22,091 bases of DNA, taken from the IMG/VR virus record IMGVR_UViG_3300037088_000314, positions 1-22,091 of that record; one strand, given 5' to 3'. The notes below the pieces were generated by a model, which was not told the DNA's origin, searched no databases, and saw only the letters and a list, made by a program, of their open reading frames with translations. This document shows positions 1 through 6,874 of this stretch, piece after piece; position 1 is the stretch's first letter, and the number at the start of each line of letters is the position of its first letter. The position numbers and the translations under genes were made by a program. Source of the DNA: a virus.

Positions 1-150
1 GCGACTCTCGTGGTTCTTCTCCTCGTAGCCGATGCCGTAGGGTGGGTCGGTGATGAGTACGTCAGCCGTGACCAGCGGCAGAAGCTCGCGGCAATCGCCG
101 AGATATAGCTGGACCAACTCGTCCTCATAGAACGGCTCGGGCAGGATCAC
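1..150 (-). CDS. DNA methyltransferase, N-terminal fragment (runs off the window)
   Basis: The minus strand encodes 50 residues from a GTG at 150 to the window edge with no stop. The reading contains [13 protein letters not shown] followed by [14 protein letters not shown], which is the start of the N6-adenine / N4-cytosine DNA methyltransferase fold. DPPY is catalytic motif IV, which positions the target base amino group, and the LGDCRE segment is the usual strand and helix before it. The GTG overlaps the TGA of the preceding gene (GTGA), and GAGGAA lies about 7 bases upstream, so the start is well supported. The early DPPY position fits the beta class of phage methyltransferases, in which motif IV precedes the SAM-binding FxGxG motif. 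That second motif is outside the window, so completeness and target specificity are unknown. Confidence 0.85.
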   Translation of the reverse strand, partial: MILPEPFYEDELVQLYLGDCRELLPLVTADVLITDPPYGIGYEEKNHESR

Positions 151-413
151 GACCGTTCCTCGAACTTGGCGCAAGCAGGCCAGCGCACGCGGTGATCCGT
201 GCGAGCCGAAGCGCTGTACTCGCGCTCGTTGCATTTGTAATAGTGCTTGGCATAGTGGTAGTCGCGGAGGTGGTCGCAGTCGCCACAGCGCTTGCCCTCG
301 GGACCGGGGCCGTAGACCAGCATCGGGTTCGTCTTGGCGGAACCGTCCTTGTTCCGGCCGTCGGCTCTCGGACCGAGCGGCATGACATCGACTCCGAAGA
401 TCGGCCGCGTCAT
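147..413 (-). CDS. Small zinc-binding phage protein (88 aa)
   Basis: The protein starts at the ATG at 413, preceded by CAGGGG at a normal distance. An in-frame TTG at 446 would add 11 residues but has no better ribosome site. The C-terminal half carries [10 protein letters not shown], then HYYKCNE, then [14 protein letters not shown]: four Cys with flanking His, arranged as a compact zinc finger. This Cys pattern, ending in a W-P-A-C-A-K-F motif, is familiar to me from small phage proteins encoded near replication and DNA-modification genes; I know of no established function. The stop codon overlaps the start of the methyltransferase gene, which suggests the two are translated together and may act on the same DNA. 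A DNA-binding or accessory role is inference only. Confidence 0.75.
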   Translation of the reverse strand: MTRPIFGVDVMPLGPRADGRNKDGSAKTNPMLVYGPGPEGKRCGDCDHLRDYHYAKHYYKCNEREYSASARTDHRVRWPACAKFEERS

Positions 414-508
414 AGTGCCCCTGCCCGACGGAGGAAACGATGCCAATCGGTATCCGCTAGCCAGACCTTGGCTGACGGCCGAATCTCGTTCAATTCTCCT
501 CCTCCTTC

Positions 509-609
509 TTACCCTTTACCCATACCCACGCTTAGCAAATACCCTATGGGTAATTTGCAAGCTTACCCGTGTGGGTAAGTTGGGTTGGGTAAACTGGGTA
601 AATGGGTAA
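509..609. repeat. Cluster of GGGTAA / TTACCC hexamers, inverted array with G-quadruplex motif
   Basis: The 197-base gap at 414-610 between the helicase stop and the 88-residue gene holds this cluster and no gene. TTACCC occurs at 509, 516 and 563, shorter TACCC at 523 and 540, and GGGTAA at 548, 573, 587, 596 and 604, with GGGTT at 582. The left part is mostly in one orientation and the right part in the other, so the arms could pair as a long imperfect stem. Two local palindromes are visible: CTTACCC-GTGT-GGGTAAG (562-579), and GCAAAT-ACCC-TAT-GGGT-A-ATTTGC (535-558). From 573 to 606 the plus strand has five GGG runs separated by 6, 2, 6 and 5 bases. It could be origin iterons, an operator array or a structured terminator. 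Confidence 0.7.
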
Positions 610-610
610 A

Positions 611-2416
611 TCACGCTAGTCCGTACTTCCCCTCGGAGGTAGTAATCGCTATGTTCTTACCCCGAGCCTTCTGAACGAGCCTTCCAACGTAGGTCGGCTT
701 GATACTCAGCCAGTCGGCGATCTGCTGGGTCGTGAGTGGTCCTTCTCGGCGTAGAAGCGCCCTCAGGCGGTCGGTCTCCGTCTCATGTGAACGGTTCGTG
801 GCGGTCGCCTCAACCTCGTCTAGCTCGAACCTGATGGAGTCGTAGTTGCCTGGCTCATCGGGTTCTGGTGGGTCGAACTCGATGCGGATCGCCTGGGGGT
901 CCATCCTCGGAGCCAGCGCGTCGGGCTTGGTGTTCTTGAGCACCACCACCCGCGTGCCCGGCTCCTCGGACTGTGCATAGCAGGAATACGAGCCACGAGC
1001 GTCGTTCATCTGCGCCACCGAGCCGTACTCGCGGTCGGCCTCACGACCCGTCGAAATAGCGTCGCCACGGACATGAGCGATCAGCATGTTCGAGGTGCGA
1101 AACTCCCGCAGCACCTCGTATAACTCGTGGATCGGCATCGCAGGATCGCCCGGAGCCGTGCGCGCGGCACGGCTGACCGGACTAACGATCAGGAACTCGA
1201 TTTGGTTGTCCACGATCCAGCGGCCCACGTCGTCCGCGCAGTCCGCCAGCGGACGCCTCATCGGGCGCAGGTAGAAGTTGGAAATCTCAACGCCGTAGGC
1301 AGAGCACATGGCACGCATCCGAACCTTGTGCTCCGTCTCGCCCTCGTCCCAGTCCAACAGCCCAACGGAGAACCGTCCGGTCGGTATCCAGTGCGGCACG
1401 ATCTCTGCGCCCGTACAGGCCGACAGAGCCAGCCCGTCCGAGATCGTAGTCTTACCGGCGGAGCCGGGGCCAAAGAGCGAGACCGTCCGTCCTAGCCGCA
1501 TGCGACCCCGGAACAACCACGGCGTGGTGCCGAGCTTCTCGGGCGTCGTCTGCATTTCCGCTGTCTCCGCCGACGCTTGCGCCTCTCGGATCGTTCTCTG
1601 TGAGAGATAGTCCAGCCGTTTCTGCCATGTCTCGGGCTTCTCGCCGACGCGCTCGGATAGCTCCTTGGCCAGAGCCTTCAGGTTGGTGCCGCCGAACAAT
1701 CCGACGGTACGGCTGAAGACGTAGCCGTCCAGATCGGCCTGAGCCTGAGGGTGGCCAGGCGCGTAGAGCGTCACCAGCCCCTTGGGCTCGCGGTCGTTTA
1801 CGTCTACCCGTGACAGAACGATCTTCCACGACTCACGCGGCGCTGCCAGCGAGTAGGCTCGGAAGCCCGCCTTCTCGAAATGCGCCCGGCCGGTGTTGAC
1901 CAGTGCGGCAGCCTCTCGCAGTTCAAGGAGGGCTCGGTCGAGCGCCTCGGCGACGTCGCGGCCATCCTCGTGGCCGATGGCAGCGATCCTGCCTCCCGCG
2001 CCGATGAGCGCCCGAGAGGCAGCCTTTTGGATGACGATCTGGGCGTACTGTCCGACATAGATCGAGGTCGGGGTGCCGTTGAGCATCGTTGAGAGGTAGG
2101 CAGAGCCGCCCACCTCATCTAGATGAGAGTTGAGTTCATTCGACACGGTGAGAATGTCTACGGGTTCGCCCCGGCCGTAGAGCGCCAGCATTGCTCCGTA
2201 AACGGTGCCGTGCCTCTGCCGGTAGAAGTGCTCAGGCTTGAGGGTGTCCATGACGGCGGAGCCACCGCAATCGTCGCACCGCTTGCCGTCGTAGATGCCG
2301 GTGGACTTGCAGGTAGCACATGGCATTCCAGCGGCCAGCGATGACCCGTCCATGAGGATACTGCCAAGGACCCCAACCTCAGAGTCGAGGTTGCTGGGTG
2401 GTAGCCTGTCGATCAT
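611..2416 (-). CDS. Replicative helicase-like protein: DnaB N-terminal domain fused to RepA-type ATPase
   Basis: A 601-residue protein with several domains. Residues 7-135 match the DnaB helicase N-terminal domain (SNLDSEVGVLGSILMD, then LKPEHFYRQRHGTVYGAM). It is interrupted by a knuckle with Cys at 33, 36, 47 and 50. Residues about 300-530 are a RecA-fold ATPase of the RepA/AAA_25 kind: Walker A GPGSAGKT (316-323), the LLDWDEGE strand (353-360) and IAHVRGD (446-452). The expected Walker B strand reads IEFLIVSP, with Ser where Asp is usual. The last 55 residues look like a winged helix (TTQQIADWLSIKPTYVGRLV). The likely role is loading or driving DNA unwinding at the phage origin. The start is the ATG at 2416; a weak GGACGGAT lies just upstream. 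It sits between recT and the GGGTAA cluster. A primase domain is not evident. Confidence 0.85.
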   Translation of the reverse strand: MIDRLPPSNLDSEVGVLGSILMDGSSLAAGMPCATCKSTGIYDGKRCDDCGGSAVMDTLKPEHFYRQRHGTVYGAMLALYGRGEPVDILTVSNELNSHLDEVGGSAYLSTMLNGTPTSIYVGQYAQIVIQKAASRALIGAGGRIAAIGHEDGRDVAEALDRALLELREAAALVNTGRAHFEKAGFRAYSLAAPRESWKIVLSRVDVNDREPKGLVTLYAPGHPQAQADLDGYVFSRTVGLFGGTNLKALAKELSERVGEKPETWQKRLDYLSQRTIREAQASAETAEMQTTPEKLGTTPWLFRGRMRLGRTVSLFGPGSAGKTTISDGLALSACTGAEIVPHWIPTGRFSVGLLDWDEGETEHKVRMRAMCSAYGVEISNFYLRPMRRPLADCADDVGRWIVDNQIEFLIVSPVSRAARTAPGDPAMPIHELYEVLREFRTSNMLIAHVRGDAISTGREADREYGSVAQMNDARGSYSCYAQSEEPGTRVVVLKNTKPDALAPRMDPQAIRIEFDPPEPDEPGNYDSIRFELDEVEATATNRSHETETDRLRALLRREGPLTTQQIADWLSIKPTYVGRLVQKARGKNIAITTSEGKYGLA

Positions 2417-2440
2417 ATCCGTCCGGCAGTCACATTCAGA

Positions 2441-2514
2441 GCCTCCGTCAGGTGGCGGAGGCAGCCCCGATCCGGGGGCTGCCTTCTACGCCGGACCGCC
2501 GCTCGTCAGCGGCG
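2441..2514 (-). promoter_or_regulatory. Three tandem hairpins in the recT-helicase gap
   Basis: The 108-base gap between recT and the helicase gene contains three inverted repeats. The first, at 2497-2514, has a 7-bp stem (CGCCGCT/AGCGGCG type) and a 4-base loop. The second, at 2460-2483, has a perfect 9-bp stem GGCAGCCCC/GGGGCTGCC and a 6-base loop. The third, at 2441-2462, has a 7-bp stem GCCTCCG/CGGAGGC and an 8-base loop. The second and third share bases 2460-2462 and so cannot both form fully. No T-tract follows on the minus strand, so a simple intrinsic terminator is not supported. An attenuator, processing site or protein-binding element is possible. Confidence 0.5.
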
Positions 2515-2524
2515 AACCACTAGT

Positions 2525-3520
2525 CTACCTCTCCCGCCAGCCCTCTGGAAGATCGGAAAGATCGCTCTCGGGGCGGACGTCGTCCTCCGTGACGGCCTCA
2601 GTGCCAGCCACCGCCTCCGTGGCGGCCTCAGGGGCCTCGTCGGATGGCACTTCGGTCACCGTTACCTTCACGGCTCCTGTCGCCCGTAGGGCAGCCTGAC
2701 GCGCCGCCGTGGGGGCAAAGCGAACGGCCTGCTCATCAGCTTCCTCGCGTGCGTCGTCGGCTGCGGCGTCGAGGGCCAAAAGTGCGTCCGTGCCAGCCTG
2801 CGGCAGGCGCTTACACAGCTTGCGCAGCACGGTCTTGCGTGCCATTTCGCCCCATGCGGTATCCCACGGAGTCGGCTTGCCGTCCTTATTCGGCTTGGAG
2901 TACTTGCGCCGGACGTCATCGATATCCACCCAGGGCATGACTTCGAGGTTCTCGAAGCCCGAGGGCTCGATGGCATAGGCATAAGCTCCCCAATAGGAGC
3001 CCCGGTCGGTCCAGTTGCCCTCCGGGTCCTTGATGGGCTTATAGGGATGGTGATCGTGCCAGCCACCGCCATCACTCCGATAGCCATAGTCGAACGTGTC
3101 GTTCTCGTGGATGAGTTGAACGTCTACGCCAGCCATCTTGCCGCTGTTGCGAACGCGCTTGAGGTAGCCGCGCCAGCCCGGCATGAGCTTGGCCTGGTCG
3201 CCGTAGACGACGATCCACGCCTCGCCCGTCAGCCCGGTGGGCTCCAACCCGAGGGTCGCTGAGTCACGGACGGCCTGAATGATCGACAGCGGCGTCGCGT
3301 CGCGCAGCAGCCTGCTGTCGCTGGAGATGGCGTGGAGCGCCACGGACAGGAAGCGCTTGACGGCGTCCTCGGAGCCGAGCATCGAGCGCAGGTCATCGAG
3401 ACGGTCGGACCGCTCGAAGGCCGCAGCGATGCTGTTGTACTTCTCGATGCTGGTCTGCCGGTTGGCCGGGGCCAGAGCGGACTGCTTGACAGGTGGTGTT
3501 TCAGGCTGTGGGCGTGCCAC
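2525..3520 (-). CDS. recT: RecT-family single-strand annealing protein
   Basis: The protein has 331 residues from the GTG at 3520, which has AAGGAG about 8 bases upstream. The open frame extends to an ATG at 3598, but that stretch overlaps the preceding gene and is low-complexity, so I reject it. The RecT core is clear: AVRDSATLGLEPTGLTGEAW (84-103), VYGDQAKLMPGWRGYLK (105-121), then a beta-rich segment with WGAYAYA and MPWVDIDDVRRKY. The last 50 residues are acidic and low-complexity, a common RecT tail. RecT anneals complementary single strands and would use the 3' overhangs made by the exonuclease encoded two genes upstream. The gene overlaps the preceding gene by 20 bases, which suggests coupled translation. 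Confidence 0.92.
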   Translation of the reverse strand: MARPQPETPPVKQSALAPANRQTSIEKYNSIAAAFERSDRLDDLRSMLGSEDAVKRFLSVALHAISSDSRLLRDATPLSIIQAVRDSATLGLEPTGLTGEAWIVVYGDQAKLMPGWRGYLKRVRNSGKMAGVDVQLIHENDTFDYGYRSDGGGWHDHHPYKPIKDPEGNWTDRGSYWGAYAYAIEPSGFENLEVMPWVDIDDVRRKYSKPNKDGKPTPWDTAWGEMARKTVLRKLCKRLPQAGTDALLALDAAADDAREEADEQAVRFAPTAARQAALRATGAVKVTVTEVPSDEAPEAATEAVAGTEAVTEDDVRPESDLSDLPEGWRER

Positions 3521-3782
3521 TGGACTTCTCCTTGGTTGCGAAGAACGCTGGCCCCTCCGGGCGCTTGCAGACGATCCCGTGCCCCATGGCGGTAGCACGA
3601 GGCCCAGCCTCCTGCGGTGGGTACTTGGCGAACAGCTCCTTGACCTCTTCGAAGGACCAGTCGGCGCCGAGCATCATGCCGCCGGATGGGTTGAGAAAGC
3701 AATGAACGGAAGGCCCGTCGTCGTTCTCGTCCACGTCCAACATGGCCAGCGCCGTCTCGACCGGCACGTCAAACTCACTCAT
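3501..3782 (-). CDS. Unrecognised 93-aa protein between exonuclease and RecT
   Basis: The start is the ATG at 3782, which lies inside the end of the exonuclease gene (8-base overlap). A longer in-frame extension to 3878 would be antisense-like low-complexity sequence buried in the exonuclease and is rejected. The protein begins MSEFDVPVETALAMLDVDEN, is acidic in its first third, and has a central HCFLNPSGGMMLGADWSFEE segment that looks like a compact alpha/beta domain; the Lys- and Thr-rich C-terminus is probably flexible. I recognise no family. Its overlap with both neighbours places it in the recombination operon, so a helper, regulator or inhibitor of host recombination nucleases is conceivable, but nothing in the sequence shows this. 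Confidence 0.75.
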   Translation of the reverse strand: MSEFDVPVETALAMLDVDENDDGPSVHCFLNPSGGMMLGADWSFEEVKELFAKYPPQEAGPRATAMGHGIVCKRPEGPAFFATKEKSSGTPTA

Positions 3783-4827
3783 CGTTATCGCTCTCCTGTT
3801 CCTTGAAGCGACAGTCCATGCGCCGCCCCCCCGGGGTGACGGCCGTGTAGAGCCCCGGCGCGGCGTCGAGTGTGGCATCGATCAAGCGCACCTTGTCAAG
3901 ATAGACGTAAGCCTCGCTGGCGTCGATCAGCCCGAGGAGTTCCCGCGCGGCCTTCTCGTAGGTCCCGGCCAGCAGCTTCCAATCGGTCTTGTTGATGTCG
4001 GCGGTGCGCTTCCAATTGACGGCCCCGAAGCCACCGGTGATGCCGTCGTAGTCCTCGCCGATTAGCTTCTTGACAACGTTCTCGGCCTCGGTCTTGCGCA
4101 GGTCCGCTGCTGCCGCGTTGAGCCGTGCCACCCGCAGCTTCTCGACCACTTGCTCCTGCTCCGGGGTGGCAGGGAGTAGGTGGCCGCTTGCGCCACCGGG
4201 GGTGCCGTTGACGATGAAGGTGTCCACGTCGCTCCCCGATGGAGCCGGTGGTACGCCAGCCAACACGTAGTTGAACCAGAAGTCCGAGAGTGTCGGGATC
4301 AGGTTGGCCTCGAACTCCGGGTCCGGCAGCAGGCGGTAGACCCGAAACTCGCGGTTGCTAAACAGAGCCGCGACGTGGCACTCGCGGGCGCGGGTAATGA
4401 TCAGTTGACTTTGACACTGTGCCCAGACATCGACTGGCACCTTGTCGCTGCCGTCCTCGCCCCAGCCGGTCATGCGGTCGCGTGTCTTGAGTTCTACGAT
4501 CAGGTCAGGGTCGCCGACAACGCGGCGATCCAAGTGGCAGCCAAACCACTGGTACTCGTGGTGCCGGAGGAACCGATTGTCGGCCCGCACGCGCAGCCCG
4601 GTGGCGGCGGTGTAGAGCTGGGAAACTATGCCTTCGAGGCTGTTTCCGAGCCACATGGGGAGTGTGGTGGGGCGCTCCGGGCTCTCGCCGCGCTTGTCTC
4701 TATAGCAAGAGAGCGCTGTCGAATATCTGGACAGGCCCAGGATACCCGGCACGTCCGTGCTCGTAATCGCCGAACGGCGCTCGGCGTGGAATAAAGCCCT
4801 CTGGTCGAGGGCATCAGGATCGTCCAT
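3775..4827 (-). CDS. YqaJ-type viral recombinase / lambda-exonuclease-like nuclease
   Basis: A 350-residue protein with a PD-(D/E)XK nuclease core. RRSAITSTDVPGILGLSRYS (17-36) is the typical entry motif of the YqaJ family. LGNSLEGIVSQLY follows, with the conserved Glu65. The catalytic set is Asp100 in CHLDRRV and Glu112-x-Lys114 in LIVELKT, and VWAQCQSQLIITRA (134-147) supplies the conserved Gln positions. The C-terminal half (about 220-350) is helical with a DNA-binding character. The enzyme would resect double-stranded ends 5' to 3' to give the single strand bound by RecT. ATG at 4827 is preceded by AAGGGA, only 3 bases after the stop of the 63-residue gene. Length and motif order are normal for the family. 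Confidence 0.9.
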   Translation of the reverse strand: MDDPDALDQRALFHAERRSAITSTDVPGILGLSRYSTALSCYRDKRGESPERPTTLPMWLGNSLEGIVSQLYTAATGLRVRADNRFLRHHEYQWFGCHLDRRVVGDPDLIVELKTRDRMTGWGEDGSDKVPVDVWAQCQSQLIITRARECHVAALFSNREFRVYRLLPDPEFEANLIPTLSDFWFNYVLAGVPPAPSGSDVDTFIVNGTPGGASGHLLPATPEQEQVVEKLRVARLNAAAADLRKTEAENVVKKLIGEDYDGITGGFGAVNWKRTADINKTDWKLLAGTYEKAARELLGLIDASEAYVYLDKVRLIDATLDAAPGLYTAVTPGGRRMDCRFKEQESDNDE

Positions 4828-4830
4828 GAT

Positions 4831-5022
4831 TCATCCCTTACAGGCATGGTAGGCGTCGGGCCCGAACCGGTGCGTAAAAGCTAGCTGAGAAACCAGCGGA
4901 TCGCCTACCCGGATCGTCCGGCAGACAGGGCATACGCTTCGCCCCATTCTGCTCCACAGCAGGAGACTGTCAAGCAGTTCCTTGTCGGTGTACTTGGGCA
5001 CCTGAGTCTGTTTGCTTACCAT
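4831..5022 (-). CDS. Small Cys-containing protein, function unknown (63 aa)
   Basis: The gene starts at the ATG at 5022, with a very strong ribosome site (TAGGAGGAGG) directly upstream, and ends 3 bases before the exonuclease start. The protein has a VCPVCRTIRVGD motif (CxxC) in the middle and a HACKG end with one more Cys and His, so a single metal site CxxC...HxC is possible. The first 25 residues are polar and helical (TDKELLDSLLLWSRMG). I do not recognise a family. It is the first gene after a 53-base gap that separates the virion block from the recombination block, so it may be the first gene of an early operon. Confidence 0.75.
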   Translation of the reverse strand: MVSKQTQVPKYTDKELLDSLLLWSRMGRSVCPVCRTIRVGDPLVSQLAFTHRFGPDAYHACKG

Positions 5023-5075
5023 GGCCTCCTCCTAAGTAGAGGCCAACCGTAGCACGGTCGCGTGCCATCAGTCTG

Positions 5076-5744
5076 TCACTCGTTTGGAGCCATGATCATC
5101 GCTACGGCCTCGGTCACGCCGCTCGGGCGACGCCCCAGAGGAACCATGCCGCGAACTCGCGAGACGGCCTCCTCGAAGCCCTCGGTCATGGTCACGACTG
5201 CCTCCCCGGCACGCGTGGCGTGGATGAGTCGCACTTTCTCCTCGTCTGACTGCGGTACGCAGACGACGCGGCAGCCAGCCCATAACGCCTCATAGAGCGT
5301 GACTCCACCTGCGCAGACGACGACATTGGCCCGAGGCATGAGTCCCCAGCCCCCCCGCTTGCCAGGCATCCCGCGCCACCACTCGCCGTGAGTCGAGGTG
5401 GCGCAAAGAAGCAAGTCGATGTCCCGGCTTACCTCAGGTGCCTGTCGAATCAGCGGACCGACCGACCCGAGGAGCCCCTCGTACGGTCCAATCGGAATCA
5501 TCAGGTCGCAGGACAGCGGGAAGGACAATGCCTTGGCGAGGTGTATGGCTCGACCGTTAGCCGGGGCATGAGCACCGGACTCCACAAGGGCGATATCCCA
5601 ATCCTCGTCCTCCGGCTGTCGGCCACGCACGTCGCACCAGCGCAGCTCCAGATCGGGGATTTGCTCTTTGAGAGCCGCGTGGCGAGAGTTGTGGCCCTCG
5701 AACGCATCGACTGGTGGGTGCGGCAGAATATGAACGATTCTCAT
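5076..5744 (-). CDS. GT-B-fold glycosyltransferase-like protein (222 aa)
   Basis: The C-terminal half carries a nucleotide-sugar-binding motif of GT-B enzymes: ANVVVCAGGVTLYEALWAG (139-157), then CRVVCVPQSDEEKVRL (158-173). This pattern is shared by MurG-like enzymes and the PseG/SpsG nucleotide-sugar hydrolases. The N-terminal half is a short Rossmann-like domain opening with MRIVHILPHPP. At 222 residues it is much shorter than standard GT-B enzymes (350-400), so the acceptor domain is reduced. It overlaps the stop of the beta-propeller gene by 4 bases (ATGA), so it is co-translated with a presumed receptor-binding or fibre gene. Modification of a tail protein or of a host surface sugar is a reasonable guess; the substrate cannot be read from the sequence. 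Confidence 0.65.
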   Translation of the reverse strand: MRIVHILPHPPVDAFEGHNSRHAALKEQIPDLELRWCDVRGRQPEDEDWDIALVESGAHAPANGRAIHLAKALSFPLSCDLMIPIGPYEGLLGSVGPLIRQAPEVSRDIDLLLCATSTHGEWWRGMPGKRGGWGLMPRANVVVCAGGVTLYEALWAGCRVVCVPQSDEEKVRLIHATRAGEAVVTMTEGFEEAVSRVRGMVPLGRRPSGVTEAVAMIMAPNE

Positions 5745-6874
5745 AAGGCAACCAGTGGTGAGATCAACTCGTAGCTCATTTCACCGTACATCATGATATC
5801 CGGCGAGCCGGAACTTATCTTGTAATCGTAGGTCTCGTTCTGCGAGAAGTTGACCCCGTATAGGTCGCCGGTGGATACGTTGATCTCACCACCAAGGAGA
5901 GTCGTGCCGGTAGTAGAGAGTGTGGACAGAACCACGGTGGGGGACGATGTATTTACCACGAACACCCGCCCCCCGTACTCGAAGAACAAGTATCCAGTCG
6001 TGCCGTTTATGGCAATGCCGGTGGGATAGGGGTACGACCCGCTTACGGCGCCCGAGTAAGTGGGGCCATAGGCGGCGATAGCAGAGCCGTCCGACTTGCT
6101 TCGGGTATGGAACTGCCCCGTTGTCAGGTTGGCCAGCCAGATCACCGAGCTATCGACCTTCATGTCGCTCCAGTGATTTGTGTTCAGGGTGAAGGTCGAG
6201 ATGACCGCATTGGTAGAGGCGTTCATTTTGAGGATACGGCTGTTGGCACCGCTCCCGGCCGCCCACGGAGAATCCAATACCCAGTAAACAGAGGCGTCTG
6301 ATGGGTCGCCCGACAAGCCGCCCGGATACGTCACGGAGAGTGGACCGGTTTTGGCCGTCACCTGCTTGGTCGATAGGTTCAGCGTGTAAATCTCCTTGTT
6401 GGCAGCGGAGACCACCCGCAGGTTCCCTGAGTCGCTCGGGTTATACCAAACTCCAGTCGGCTTGGGGATGTTGTTCGTAGACCATTGCTGGGTGAATCCA
6501 CCCGCGCCGGAAGAGCTGAACTGGGTTCTGAAGCCCACGCAGCCACCCACGTCCAGAAAGCCCACCCATTCTGCATCCAGAGTCGCATTGGACGAAAGAA
6601 TGGTCAGATAGGACCAGGCGTAGCTGACCTTACTGCCGCTGGCATCCTGCTCAGCCACGATTACGAGCGCGGGCGTGCTGTTGACACTGCCGGAGCGGTT
6701 CAACTCTACGTGGACCTGGAATCTGTAGTGGCCAGCGGTATTGACCATCACGACAGTGGCTGCCGGGTCCAGATGTTGACCGGGGCGCGAGCCATAAGCC
6801 TGGAAGAAAGAGTCGTCGTCCCAGTTCGAGTCGTTGCCAGACTGTATCTGGAAGTGTGTCAGGTACTCGCCCAT
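5741..6874 (-). CDS. Tail-tip or fibre protein with jelly-roll-like N-terminus and beta-propeller
   Basis: A 377-residue all-beta protein. Residues 1-125 read like a C1q/TNF-type jelly roll (YRFQVHVELNRSG, then SYLTILSSNATLDAEWVGF), a fold common at phage fibre tips. Residues about 140-360 have repeated blade-like units of about 40-45 residues (GNLRVVSAANKEIYTLNLST, SRILKMNASTNAVISTF, GGRVFVVNTSSPTVVLSTL), which resemble YVTN/NHL-type beta-propellers. I see no enzymatic motif. The ATG at 6874 directly abuts the TAA of the upstream tail gene, so it belongs to the baseplate operon. It is the last virion gene before the glycosyltransferase and is a good candidate for host-receptor contact. Its start and end are certain; the fold assignment is by pattern only. 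Confidence 0.7.
   Translation of the reverse strand: MGEYLTHFQIQSGNDSNWDDDSFFQAYGSRPGQHLDPAATVVMVNTAGHYRFQVHVELNRSGSVNSTPALVIVAEQDASGSKVSYAWSYLTILSSNATLDAEWVGFLDVGGCVGFRTQFSSSGAGGFTQQWSTNNIPKPTGVWYNPSDSGNLRVVSAANKEIYTLNLSTKQVTAKTGPLSVTYPGGLSGDPSDASVYWVLDSPWAAGSGANSRILKMNASTNAVISTFTLNTNHWSDMKVDSSVIWLANLTTGQFHTRSKSDGSAIAAYGPTYSGAVSGSYPYPTGIAINGTTGYLFFEYGGRVFVVNTSSPTVVLSTLSTTGTTLLGGEINVSTGDLYGVNFSQNETYDYKISSGSPDIMMYGEMSYELISPLVAL

Noticed and set aside
192-578. Plus-strand ORF with a strongly hydrophobic N-terminus resembling a signal or membrane segment.
   Set aside because: The hydrophobic stretch is the complement of the Cys- and charge-rich zinc protein on the minus strand, and the rest runs into the hexamer cluster. 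No ribosome site.
5046-5058. Promoter or terminator at ACCGTAGCACGGT.
   Set aside because: The stem is only five base pairs with no T-tract, and no -35/-10 pair with sensible spacing is found; kept only as a weak operator idea.
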